Below are positions 33,240-45,900 of a DNA stretch of 64,000 nt, in pieces. A program made the translations under genes and the position numbers. The notes beneath the pieces are model-generated. The model was not told the DNA's origin. It did not search any database and was given only the letters and a program-made list of their open reading frames with translations. This stretch comes from Spironucleus salmonicida. Its lineage: Eukaryota > Fornicata > Diplomonadida > Hexamitidae. The stretch spans positions 1,006,001 to 1,070,000 of the forward strand of contig CM035316.1 in the NCBI GenBank assembly GCA_000497125.2, read 5' to 3'. Numbering within the stretch: position 1 is the first letter of the stretch; each line of letters starts with the position of its first letter.

Positions 33240-33557
33240 GCGTTATCTTCTTTATTTTATATTAGCGTAATATACTCTTATAGCAAGATGAAGCAAATTT
33301 ATAGTCCTCTTTAATTTGATGACTCACTATATTTTGATAGATTGCCACAAAAAATTATGATACCTCTGTTTAAAATTATTAGCAATACATATTGTGCATA
33401 AAATAGGATATCTTACTGTTAAGATGAAAAGCTCAGCATAAGATTCAACGCTATCATTTTCTTCTGTGCTTAGATAGTGCAAATCAAATATTAAAAAATC
33501 ATTGAATAATCAATAACTATAATTGTAAAATAAGATTACCTTAACTATTCCATAAAT

Positions 33558-33800
33558 TCATAATGTAACTGGCTAATTATTAAATGATTTTAGGAATCTT
33601 TAATCTTGAGTGTCCTTTTAAATATTGTTTCCTTCCACTTTTGGACTTAACCTAGCAGTAACCCTCCTGAAAGTCCTTACCTAGTAATCGAAGATGATCT
33701 GCTGTATCTTCTTGATCTGCTCCATGTAGTGGGTGAGAGTGCTCACCTGCCGCCATCGACCTTGAAAACAACGCCTCGTACTGTTCCACAACCTCTCCAT
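33558..33800 (-). pseudogene. Shortened, altered relative of the 73-aa coiled-coil gene (right arm)
   Basis: Mirror copy of 31447-31689, with the same missing centre and shifted N-terminal frame. The rearrangement therefore predates the palindrome. Confidence 0.5.
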
Positions 33801-34099
33801 TTCGTAGTCGTTACACATTTTTCGGCCACTCTAATATATGCTCACTTTTATTTACAGAGAAGGCGATTATTTACTGTAGAATTGATTTATTGCACTATAC
33901 AGGCTACGAGTTCAGAGCTGGCATATCTCATCTTATAATGAATCCGGATATTCGGATAGAAATCGTAGGGTATTATTCTGCAATGTGTAGAATCTCGAAT
34001 GAAAGTTGCGATATTTCAGCAGTTATTCGTGCAGATCGATCCGTCAAAATGCAGAGCACCGGTAGCACTGAAACACCGCGGTATGCCCTAGATTACCTA

Positions 34100-34839
34100 T
34101 AGATAAATATGGAGTTAGAATTAAATATTAATACAAATATAGCCTAAATAAATATGTTAATGAAAGGAATAAATTATATAAAATTAATGTTTTACTTATA
34201 CTTAACGTTATTCATGTGAAGATTATATAGATTAGTAAAATATTCTTAATATTTTTTGATATCTCTTCATTTTATGCTTAACTTAACATTCTGAAATATA
34301 GTTTATTTCATTAACTATAAATTCATATATAATCGTAAATAATATATTGCTGGTATTTGTAAAATTATATTCTAATTTGGTTACTCTGTATAATATTAAA
34401 CAAAATACGTTAGTGGGACGATTTTATATCTAGCTTTCGTAAATTTTGTTAATGTTTCTCAAATAGTATCAAACTTTGTCATAATATTATGAATTTTTTA
34501 GTATTAAAAATTTTAACGTTAAATTATTATAATAAATGGATTTAACTTTGGATAATAGACTTGACCAAATTAGACTATAATTATAAGTTATATATTCAAA
34601 ATATTGATGGGCTTATATGTTTGGTGACTACTCTTCATAATTTAGAAACACTTATAATTTATTGAATACAATAATAATACTTTATAAATTAAATTTAATA
34701 AAAGTTAACGCAATTAATTTTAATAAATTTCTTTTATGTAAATTTTAATATCTGGAACAAATTTAAATTTTGAAAGTATTTAATAAGACTAACGCATAAT
34801 ATTATATGCAACATACTATTTTGTTGTATTAATTATACA
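34100..34839. other. AT-rich intergenic stretch
   Basis: About 740 bp upstream of the amino acid transporter. No feature is recognised. Confidence 0.5.
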
Positions 34840-36438
34840 ATGCCTGTTAGAAAATAGAAATCATCCGTATCATTTGTATTAGTTTCATAAATGATGGGTG
34901 CATCACTGCTAGCTATACCTTACATATTTTCATAATTAGGAGCCATTTTATCAGTACTAAGCTTTATTATTGTCTATGCTGTAGTTCTGATATTACTACC
35001 ATCTTTCACAGAAGCTATTCATTACACACAATCATTATCTTATAGATAAGCTACACATAGAATCTGTGGCAAAAGAACATGCCAATTACTTAATATTTGT
35101 CTAATAGTTAGTTATTATGGATTTTGTACTGGATATGTGATCATTTCATCTAGAGCAGTATATTAGTTTATGATTAACGTATTTAAGATGGCAGCCTTCA
35201 ATATTATATATGTAAAGACAATTATTTCATTCCTCATTATTTTACCTCTTACTTTAATACGTAAAATGTCTATACTTTCTAAAATAAGCTCTATTAGCTC
35301 ATTAATCATTGGCACGACTGTCATTTCAATAATCATATTGTTTTCAATAAAATTTTCTGCAAAAACTGTGTGTGGTAATGGATAATATTAGATGGATATT
35401 ATACCACAAGATTCTATACTGAATATAATACTCAAATTTTTGATGTACATACCTTCAATTCAATCTAATTTTGGATCTTATAATACTATTCCATCCTTGT
35501 TAAATTCTATTTAAGGCCCTCCATTATTTAGAAAGAAAACTGTTAAATTGGCAACTCGAATAGCTGCTACTGTTGGCTCATTATTTTTTATAAGTGTAGG
35601 ATATTTAGGTGCAATTATGTTTGGTGCTTCAATAAAAAATAATATATTTGATAATATCGGTCTTTGCAAATTTATTTATTTTGATATTTTAAGTTTACTT
35701 TATGGTATAGTTGTAATAATAGCATATCCTTTAGCGATTTTTCCCATCAAAGAGACAATTCTACTGTCGTATAAGTTATCTATGGATACTATGAAAGGAT
35801 ATTGTTACTCTATTGGTATCGATATACTATTTATTTTGCTAAGCTTTTTACTTTCTGTTTTATATGAAGATATAGTGGTAATTTTTGCTATTTTTGCATG
35901 TATTTCTGGATTTGTGTATATATTTTTGCTGCCTTTTATATTTGCGTTATAACTACCTAAGTTAAGAGCTTAGAACTTGCATTTAGACGTAGATGATTAA
36001 CCTTCTTATACTCTAGATCCTCTTATAGTACCATTGTTAGGCCACATTATGCCTGTGAATAATGCTAGAAAAATTACAGAAAAAATATTTGGAAGAGATG
36101 AATAAGGCGTTGGAGACTTTATTAGCATGGATTAACTAAGCCTATTCAGATCTAGATCAGTAATGGTCGAATCTACGCTAGAAGGACCTCTATATTAAAA
36201 AAGCCTACAGGATACATTATAGTTTAGATCAATTGATGATTTAGATATTTCAGAGCCTTTGCTATAGCAAGAAAATGCCCAAGATCTATAAGCTCAATAT
36301 ATACCTAATTAAATAGACATCCCCATATCGAAGTTGAGAAAAGTGATAGTCTACTCCGCCATTGTAGGAAGTTCGCTAGTTTGCCTCATCGGCGCGGTAA
36401 TGAACATTAAAAAGATGATAGTTGGCATTGCGGGTTGA
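34840..36438 (+). CDS. Amino acid transporter, AAAP/SLC38-like, copy 1, 532 aa
   Basis: ATG at 34840-34842 to TGA at 36436-36438; about 20 TAA/TAG are Gln. The N-terminus has the family hallmark MMGASLLAIPYIF in the first membrane segment. Ten or eleven hydrophobic segments follow, the last (about residues 504-524) after a long polar loop containing PLIVPLLGHIMPVNNARK. This matches the eukaryotic amino acid/auxin permease family, which moves neutral or cationic amino acids with H+ or Na+. It is strongly AT-rich. A paralogue at 56987-58603 (minus) is clearly similar along its length, including the insertion in the last loop, but has more GC. The substrate cannot be told. Confidence 0.88.
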
Positions 36439-36864
36439 AGCTTTAAATAGTGAATCTAATGCTATTGAGTTAATTTATATGATCAGCATATTATACTAAA
36501 TAATACATAACAACAAGCACAAATTTTAAGCGAATTTCAGGATAGAACTAGCTAGTTCAAAATTGAAGTAACCACAATAAATGCAGTTAAAACATGATGA
36601 ACATACGCTTTATGAGGGAATCTTCCACTTTTTGCGTTTAAGACGCGAATTGAAAGCGTTTCGACCTAAAAAAGTAACCAAGCTATGAAACAGCATGCAT
36701 TCAGATTTTACATCTTCAGAATACCAATTTTTATCGCTTCTAAACTTAAAATCCCGATTTCCTTGCAAAACCTCTTCTGAAACAAGTAGAACCAGTAATT
36801 TCAATTTCAGTTTCTTTCGACCTCCATTCCCTTCCATATTAATTTTAAAACCACCTAATATCAT
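36250..36864 (-). CDS. Uncertain open frame, 204 aa
   Basis: ATG at 36862-36864 to TGA at 36250-36252 with TAR as Gln. The first 85 residues read like protein (KLKLKLLVLLVSEEVLQGN, then LKRKKWKIPS). The second half looks like chance translation and its end lies antisense to the transporter's last 190 bp. It may be a short gene whose true end was lost, or a chance frame. No family is recognised. Confidence 0.35.
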
Positions 36865-36928
36865 ATAATAATACTATTCACTTACCAATTCCCCTCCACC
36901 CAAAATTCTAAAACTCCAAACCGCTCAC

Positions 36929-39900
36929 TCAATTGTCGTTCAGCAGCACGGCCACGCCCTACAGAATCCACAAACTCTCGTGGTCGAAACTGGCCACGTC
37001 AGCTGCGAAAACGAGCCCAACGCCCATAGCGTTAGTGCGCGCCGTCGTGACGTACACGGGCGCCTTAAACTGATTTCTGAGCTTTATACGACTTGCCTCG
37101 GCCGGAATCACCTTCACGAGTGGCAGCTGCACCATCAACTCCTTCTTGCGCGAGCTCACGAGGCACTCGTGCTCGGCACTCCATGAGGCCCCCTCCAGGA
37201 ACAGCCCCTGCAGGTACGTCCCGAACTCGAGCTTGCTCTTCACCTCGGCAGAATTCACGATTCCGCTCACCTGCGTGAAGAGCGCTGAGCGGTCCAGAGG
37301 CCACTTTTTGATCCTGGAACACGTCTAAACCAGCGCCGTCAGATAGCTCTCCGGGATGTGCAATCCGCTCAGCCACACGACCGCCGGCTCGCCCAGCGCG
37401 AGCCACTTTTTGTACTGGTCCGCGCGGTTTATCAGGTGCTGCATCCAGCCGCTCAGGTTCTTCAGCGTCGCTGGTGCGAATTTGCGCCATTTTTGCGGCA
37501 TTTGGCCCACGAAAAGCATGTTCGCCATGCCATCCAAATCGCTCGACATGCCGATCTCGCCAGCGAGTGCACGCTGCAGGTCCAGGATGTTCTCGCGCAT
37601 CACTACCAATAAGCGGTTGAACCGCTCGATTTCCTGCAGCAAAACGATGTCCGTCGGCTGCGGGATTTTGAACTTTTTGCGCGCCGCCAGCAGGTCGATT
37701 TCGGTCGGAACGCGCGTCTCGAGCGTCTTGCAGAGGCCGATCAGGAAGTCCTCCTTCTGGATCGAGTCCGCGGACTGCGTGCGCGGTTGTAATTCGGCCA
37801 AATTGAGCCACATCTCGCGCGACGCGGCCTCCAAATACGAGATTTCGGCGTTCGAGTGCAGCCCGAAGACGAGCGGCGTCGAAATTAGCGGGATTTTGTT
37901 GATGAAATAGGCCTCGTAAATCCGCTTTATCGACGGCTGCTCCTTGAGAACGGAATCAACGATTTCGGGCGAGATTTTGTCGCCGTAGCGCTCCGCAGAC
38001 GTCTGCAGCAGCGAGGAGATAACGAGGTTGCTCTGAACGCTCGGATTGAGCGATTTGTCGACTTCCACGACCGGCGGAATCTGGTAGTTGAAATCGTCGT
38101 CTTTGAAGAAGCTGAATTTCTGGTGCGTGTCGAAGAGGAAATCGCCGAAAAACTCACCCAAATAGCACGAAACGAGGCGCCTGTCCCAGTCGTCCATCAC
38201 GCGCCCGCCGTAGTTGACCTCACCGATCAGGTAGCGGATCGATTCCCACGGGATTTCGGTATTCTAGAGGTGCGCGTTCGTCAGATACGTGCTAATAACG
38301 TCTAAAGAAATCGCGAAATCCGAGTCGTTGAAGTCGTACTTGACGTTCCAGCCGATTTTGCCGAATTTCTGGCGCTCCTGAATCGAGGCGTGGAAGAAAG
38401 CCAGCGTGAAGATTAGGGGTCTGAAATATGGCGATGGGCACGCAGAAAGCTGGTCCTCCGTCAGCTTGGAAAACGTCGACATGACGTTCAAACGGAGCGA
38501 ATTTGGAGGCTCCGTGACGATTTTGATCGAATTTTGAAGGACTGCGAGCGGGAAATTGTCCGTTGGTTCAGTTGTCATAAAGAGCCTGAAATCCTCGTTT
38601 ACGGACTTGTTTAGCTGCTGCAAAACGGTGTTTTCGACGACGGTGCCGTCCTCCTCTTCCTGGGTCTGCGACTGCATCTGAATTAGTTGTTCTACTGCAA
38701 TAACGGGCTCTAGAATTTTGTCTAGCTATTTCAGCCATTTTGGCAGTAAATGACAGTTCATTAGCAGGATCCACTGACCTCTTGTGATGCCAGTTTTGAC
38801 GTAATTTTCAGCAATCGGCGACTGACCCTGACCCAACGCGACGAATTTGAAGCGCGAATTCAAGAAATCGTGCTTTTTGGCCAGCGCCATTATCTGATTC
38901 AACGGATCCGAGCCTGGGGTGATAATGAAGAGAATTGGCGTTGAACGCGTTGATTGCTTGTAGATGTAGTCGAATGACAGAACTGGGGGTGTAATGTACT
39001 TTTCACCGATAATGGAGGCTACGAATTAACCTACAGCGATATAGACGCGATCTGGGCGCAAACAGCGTAAAATACAGAGTTTTTAAAGATCTGTGACAAA
39101 CGGATTTTCACCGATTTTTCCAGGTAGCTGTAAGGTCTCAGGACGTTCATGGTCCCAATATGCTTTCCAAGGCTTGTCATTATTCGTAATATCATTAACT
39201 AAATCTGCAAAAATTTCAGACGTTATGGTTGGGAATTTAGCAGTTACATTAGAATCTTCACATTATTCTACGAATTTCTTAACTGATCCAATTACCACAG
39301 ATTAGTCTGCCTAGTTAAGCTGAGACGATTTGAAAATTTAGTTCAATTTAATAAGGTCTTTCCACCCTGCTGGGGCAATCCAGTTATGAGGGTTAAGGAC
39401 AGGACAATCGTCCAAGGAGAAATCACCTTTGACGAAGAAATCTAGTTCAGCATAAGGAATTGCATTTGAATTGTATTCCGCCATAATGATTCTAGTTGTG
39501 AGCATGAATGAGAACATTAATTTATGTTTTTCAAATAATGAAGTACAAACTAAGTTGTAAACATTATCTGTAAGTGTCTCAATGACATTTATAATTCTTT
39601 ATTCAACATTAGAATCGGCAGTTGCGTCGGTCAAAGATTTGGTGAAGATGTCCATAAATGCTTGCAATGAATATTAATACATAGTATTAATTGTAGCCAG
39701 AACGCTCATTGCAAAATAGCAAACTCGACCTCTTACTGCGACAGGAAGATAATTTTATCTAGCAGCTTCTGTCTGCTCTGCAGTTATCTTCATTGATGCT
39801 AGAGCTTCAGTAACCTCAAGGGCCTTGGCCTTAGCTTTTTCTAAAGTTGTAATTAGCTCAGTATTATCCACGATATTACCAGTAGCAGTTGATAGAGCAA

Positions 39901-42900
39901 CCAAAAGCTTTTCTTCTTCTGACTTCAAAGTATCGTTAGCAGCTGCCATAGTTTTAACTAATTTTTCACGCTACTATTCGATATCAGGACGTTCACGCTT
40001 AACAACAACATTAAGAAGCTGAGATTCTAGACCTGATTCAGTAACACAATGGTTAATAACAGAAAGAGTTGAGAAAATATCAGGTGGAAGCTATGGGTTA
40101 AACAACTTAGATGTCAAGTAAAGCTTGAAATTATTATCGTAATCGACATCTTTATCACCAAGTCTAACAGTTTTCTACGAAGAACCTTTAATTCTGATAT
40201 CCTTCTCTAATACCGAAGTTAAAATAGGGTCTAAAGACTCGCCCACATTGTCTAGTAAAAATGGACGACCATATTATATCGCATTTTCTAATTACTTTAG
40301 GAAATCATCATCATTTTAAGTTCTAACAATAAGTTAGTTTGATTTTTCTTTTTCCTTTATCCACCTAGATGTTTGAAGTTATGGATCTATAATCAAAGGC
40401 CATTTAGATGTTCTGGTAATCATAACACCATTCATAACAGAAAGTTCATCAGATGGTAAGCCTTCAGAGCCCCAATTGAGAACTTCAACGTCGCTGACTA
40501 AAAGTAATTCTGGTCTATATTATTTAATATTGTTTTTATCGTCAAATTCTATACTTAATGGTATTTTTCTATCTGAACAGTCTGAAACCCATGCTTAAAT
40601 TAATCTATTTCTAAATTCGAAAGTGAAACCACCTGCATACGACATCATAGCACTAGTAACTAAGCAATCACCAACATATTATCTTTAAATCTTTTGCAGC
40701 TTATCGGCCTCCGCTGCCCAACGGACTTTTTCAGTACTTAAACCAGTGATAAGTCTTTAAGCAGCATCTAAACGCTTAGCCATTAACTCTGCAGCATCTG
40801 CCAGTTCTTGCTACTCAGCTTGAGCAGCATCCAATTTTTCTTTCAATATAGCAGATTCTGCAGATAATTATTCTAAAGTTTATTGCAAAGAAGTTAATTC
40901 CTTCTTCGCCTTATCTAACATTGCTTCTGCTTCTCTAACCTTTTTCCTCTTAGGTTCAACATCCTTAGCTACTTCATAATATTTCTGCATTGAAAGGACC
41001 CACTTGTATATGCAAAGAGCAGCACCAGATGATTTTTGGACTGATTCATCAGTTAATTTACTTGTAATAGTTTTGGTATAATTTACCGATCTTTATGCTA
41101 ATCTACTTTTATCGAAATTAGTCAGCTCGTTCTTTAAATCACCTAAAAGACCTTTGGAAGTACCCCAATCTATATTGCTGATGCTATTTTCTTTTAGTGC
41201 ATACACACAACCAATGATATCTTCTACGGCCTTGGGAGCCACTTTCAAAGTACGAATTTCTGCAATTTCTGAATTATTTAAGTTTTACAGCGCTTACTCT
41301 GCAGCTTCAAGAGCGGGTAGTGCTTGCAAAAGCTAAGCCTCTGCTTCTGATTTATCAATCTCAATAGCAGCCGATTACTTAGAAAGTTCCTCGTTTTTAG
41401 TGTTAGCTTACTATTGTAATTTATTTGTTTCTAGTGTTTATTCCTCAATTTAAGTAAGCATCACAGTACAAGATTTAGTTTTTTCATCTAAGATGATCTT
41501 TCTTTCCTCTAGTTCCACCTACATAACATCGACTTCACTTTTAGCCTGAGATAATTTATCGAGTCCTTTCTTGAATTTATCAATATCAAGCATACACGTA
41601 TAACGTTTCTATGACAAAATTTTTAAATAAGTTTGTAAGAAATCAACAAAGTTACGTGGGGTAACAAAATTTCTTCTACGTATAGACTACCAATATTCTT
41701 CTGAAAAAACAACAGCAGTCTTATGGACTTAAAGAGCGTGTTCAATAATATTATAAATAAGCTGCTTCTTGAGCTCTGGAAGTTAATCTACAGGTCTGTC
41801 TGGGAAGATAGAATCATCTGCTATTTAGATTTATTGTGTTTTGCTAACTGTTAAAATACTCTTAGATACAGTTCTGAGGCCATCATCTGACCATGATTCA
41901 TACCAATCAATAACACAGCTAGAAACTAAACCCGGGAATGACCTGCAACGTTATCTCAAAACCTCTCCAACAGGGGACATAGATAATACAATATGGAGAC
42001 GCTCTCTACAAGAATTTACAAAGAATGTCCAAAGAGCATCTTTTGTTTCAGGAACTCCATTCTCTATAGCCAAATTTCTTACTAAATTAATACATTGTTC
42101 CTTTTCATCAGATGAGAAAAGTGCGGGAACAATACCCGTTGTAAGAATAGAATTAATAGCTTCTAAGAAGCTTTCATCTGCTACATGTTAATCTGTGAAA
42201 AGGAATGTAATTTATTTATTAATATTTGCTGGGGGAGCAAGCCTCATATACAATGACTTTAAGTCTTCTTTAAAATTAACTTCTGTATAAGACTTAGAAA
42301 GTTGAATTTCAAATAACTCATAACCAGCCATATAGGTAGCCAGACGAGTTAAGCTACGACGACCTGAACCTCCATAACCAACTAAAAGAGCACAACCCTT
42401 AGGAGTTCTTAATATCTTATGCAACCTCAATAAATGGCTTACTGCATCGTCAAACAATACAATACCATGAAGTGGTGGTTTAATATGTTAGTTATAAGAA
42501 TCTAAACCTAAGTGAGCAAGCTTTCTTGCTAATCTATAAACACTCTCATCAACCTCTTCTGGTTACTTTTGTTCCTCTTCAACAATTTCTGGCTGTTTCT
42601 CAGCTTCCGCTTCATCAATAATATCATCATCTTCATTCTTATGTGCTTATCTTTCTTCGGGTTCACCATCGATAAGCTCTTCATAACTTCTGAAACAAAC
42701 ATTTTCTGGTTCTATACCATTTCTTTAACTATCATAATTTTCTAATAGTTTGGGTATTTCTCTGAAATCACCAAAAATAAGATTATTGTCTAATACGACA
42801 TCTAATTAATCAACGTCACCAAAGTATTCATTAATAGTAGATGCAATCTTATTATTGACTAAATCTTTATCTTCCTGACAGATCAACCTGTCGCAGAAAA

Positions 42901-45900
42901 TTCTAGTAAACTCATTTCTCCATAACTTTAATAACAGACTAGTGTTCTTAAACTTATCGGGGCTAGCAAATGTTAAACCTTCATACACTCTGGAAAGATC
43001 TCTTAAGTTAAATAGATAATGGAATCTAGAAGGCGTTGGGGATAGTGCCTGTAAAGTTGCAGTATAAACAACAAGAGTGGCCGTAGTTAATTTCTTACTA
43101 AGGGTATCTATGTAGCGATAATTTGCTTCTGAATCAGATAAATCAAATTGGAAATTAGCAGACTTCAGATGTGATGATAAAATAGAAGAATAAATATGTG
43201 TTAATGCATCTTCTGATGGTGTTGCTATATTAAGACTGCAGAACAATGAAACAAAACGGGGGTCAAGTTTATTATGAGATCCGCCTGGAATAGGTAAGCA
43301 ACCAATAGATTAAACATCGATGACTTTCTTCCAGATTAAAGCCTTCTTATCATAAATACCTTTACCTTCTGTGAATAATTTTAATAACGCAATAGGCTAC
43401 TGAGTACCATAAATATCAATCGTAGGCATAGAAATTTCATCTACAAAGAATACTAATTTTTTACCAGCTGGAGGACCTAAATCTTTAAGACGTTTTTCTA
43501 AATTATCCTCTAATGCAGTTTAAACTTCTGTTGCACCAGTTCTAGATGAAAAGTTCATAGACAAGGTGTTAAAAGTTTCTGGATCAAGGGATCGTAAATA
43601 GTTTTTAACTATGGTTGTCTTAGCAGTACCAGATTCCCCGACAAACAAAACATTTCTTCCAGCTTTTACAAAAGTATCTAAAACCCAAGTATTTCTAATT
43701 GTGTCTTAGGTCTCAACGACAATATTAGCGAAAGAGCGATCTGGTCCGGGTTAATACGGCAACAAGAAGCTACTCCATGGGCACCATACTTGTCTACGCA
43801 AATCGAAATAGAAATCAAACAATGTTGATTGCTATTATCCACCAATACCAGATGAAGAGGCTGATGTTATAATCCCACCTGGGAAGTGGGAGGCTGATAC
43901 AGTTTCGTTAGTAGCTACGCCAGATTTCATTGGTAAGCCAGAAAGTTCTCTTAAATAGGAATCTAAGTTACCGCGCTCGTGTTCATCTACTCCAGCTCCA
44001 ATTGACCAAATAATACAGAATAAGAATAATGCTTCTAAAATAAGGGGATCATTAAGTATGCTAGCTTTATATTGGGAGAAAACAACATCTTATGGATACT
44101 TTAAAACTTGATCGCTTCCTTCTTCAGCTTTCTTAACGCAATCATCGAATAATACACAGAATTAATTAACTAGATTCAAATCTGTTACTGGCATAGCCAA
44201 CTTCAATAGACCTACTACCTCTGGTTATCCAGAACTAGAATTAATTCTAACACCGTTATAAATATAATCTAATAATTAAGGAATATACTTATTGTATAAT
44301 TGTAATGCATTATTTTTAGCATCAGTTAGGTCAGTTTTCTATTCGCCTGAGCCTGCAGATGTGAACTTTTCTCTAATCCAACGCATAAACCTTGGGGCAT
44401 ATCCCAAATTTTTAGTATCAACCCAAACCATACCACAACGAGATACCGTAGCAGGTGATGCATATTGGAGATCAGCGACTTCAAAAACTAATTTACAATT
44501 ATCTAACATTCTAATACGCTCGTTATTAGGTAGAGTTAATAATTTATTATCGTCCATGACCGAATTCATGTTTTCAATCCAAAGGGCATCCACATCACCA
44601 TCAAACAAAATAATATTTTATACTTTATCATTACCAGAAAATTCAGGAGAATTTAAATTTCTGAAAATCTTAGATAATAAACCATCTTACCATTCTCTAG
44701 TATCAGGATTTAGGACACCATAGAGTTCATTAACAGTCTACGCTTTTGGATTTACGATTTAATAAAATGTCTTAATGCCCATCTCAGAGTTAGCACGAGC
44801 ATACGCTTGTCTAATAACTGACTTGCCACCACCAGTTGGGCCTACCATCATAACTGAATGGCGGGAACCTAAGGTATCATAAAATTATTGAACTTTCAAA
44901 ACTTAATCTGGAATAACTTCCATGGAAAGAGCACTCAACGCATTTTATGCTGCTGCCTTCATATCTAAGACTGCAGATTTTTTAGATTCTTTTCCTCCTT
45001 CCTTAGGAGTATCCTCATCAATCTTAATACCTGGGCACAGATCTGTGATTAACCCCATAAATAATGGAACGTCTTCGAAAATAAATTTCGGTAAATTCAT
45101 ATCACGGAGAGCACGCATAAGAACACGATCTTCATCTTCATCAGGCTACTATCTTTTCAATTTACCTGCATTAACTAAAACAGATTTCAAAGCACGAAGA
45201 CCAAAATCATAATGGTACTGCTTTGATAGTTATTCTGATGCCAATTTATACAAAACAGTCATTTTCATGGCTAAAACTCTAGCTGTAACAAAACCTTCTG
45301 AAAACAACATATTTTCGCAAATAGTAGACAAATTTGGTTTTGACATGACGACTGGTCTGAAAAGTACCTTTAAATTATCTGGTAATTCTGAACGACCCGC
45401 ATAACCTGGATTCATAGTACAGAAGACACCAGCTGTATTTCTTAACACAATATCACGACCTTCAAATAAGAATTTAACACTAGGTATATCTTTAGACCCT
45501 TCTTAAACAGTGCACAATTTCAGAGCATTAAGTATAATTTTAACTTGCTATGAGATAACTGATAATACAGCTGGTTCAATTCTATTAAACTCGTCGAAAC
45601 AAATCCAACATCCTGCTTCACAGGCTCCAGATAATATTGAACCCATTGCACGAACATCTAAACCTTCTGAGCAATTAATAACTACACACATTCTACCTAA
45701 CTATTTTGATAAATCTTTAACTCCTTCAGTTTTACCTGTACCAGCAGGTCCGGCAGGAGCTCCAAAAAATCCTTTGTTTAATGCAGTGGTGATAGTCATG
45801 TTAAGTCTATCCAACAAAGGAGTAACAACTAATCTACCGCCTAATCCCTAATATTCAAAGAGATAAGGATGCGCGGGAGGTGTAGTTTATAGAATCTATA

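Larger units (their letters stand above)
32701..34099. repeat. Right arm of the 1.4-kb palindrome
   Basis: Reverse complement of 31148-32546. Homology stops abruptly at 34099, shortly after ACACCGCGG and TATGCCCTAG, where the two outer flanks become unrelated AT-rich DNA. Confidence 0.95.
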
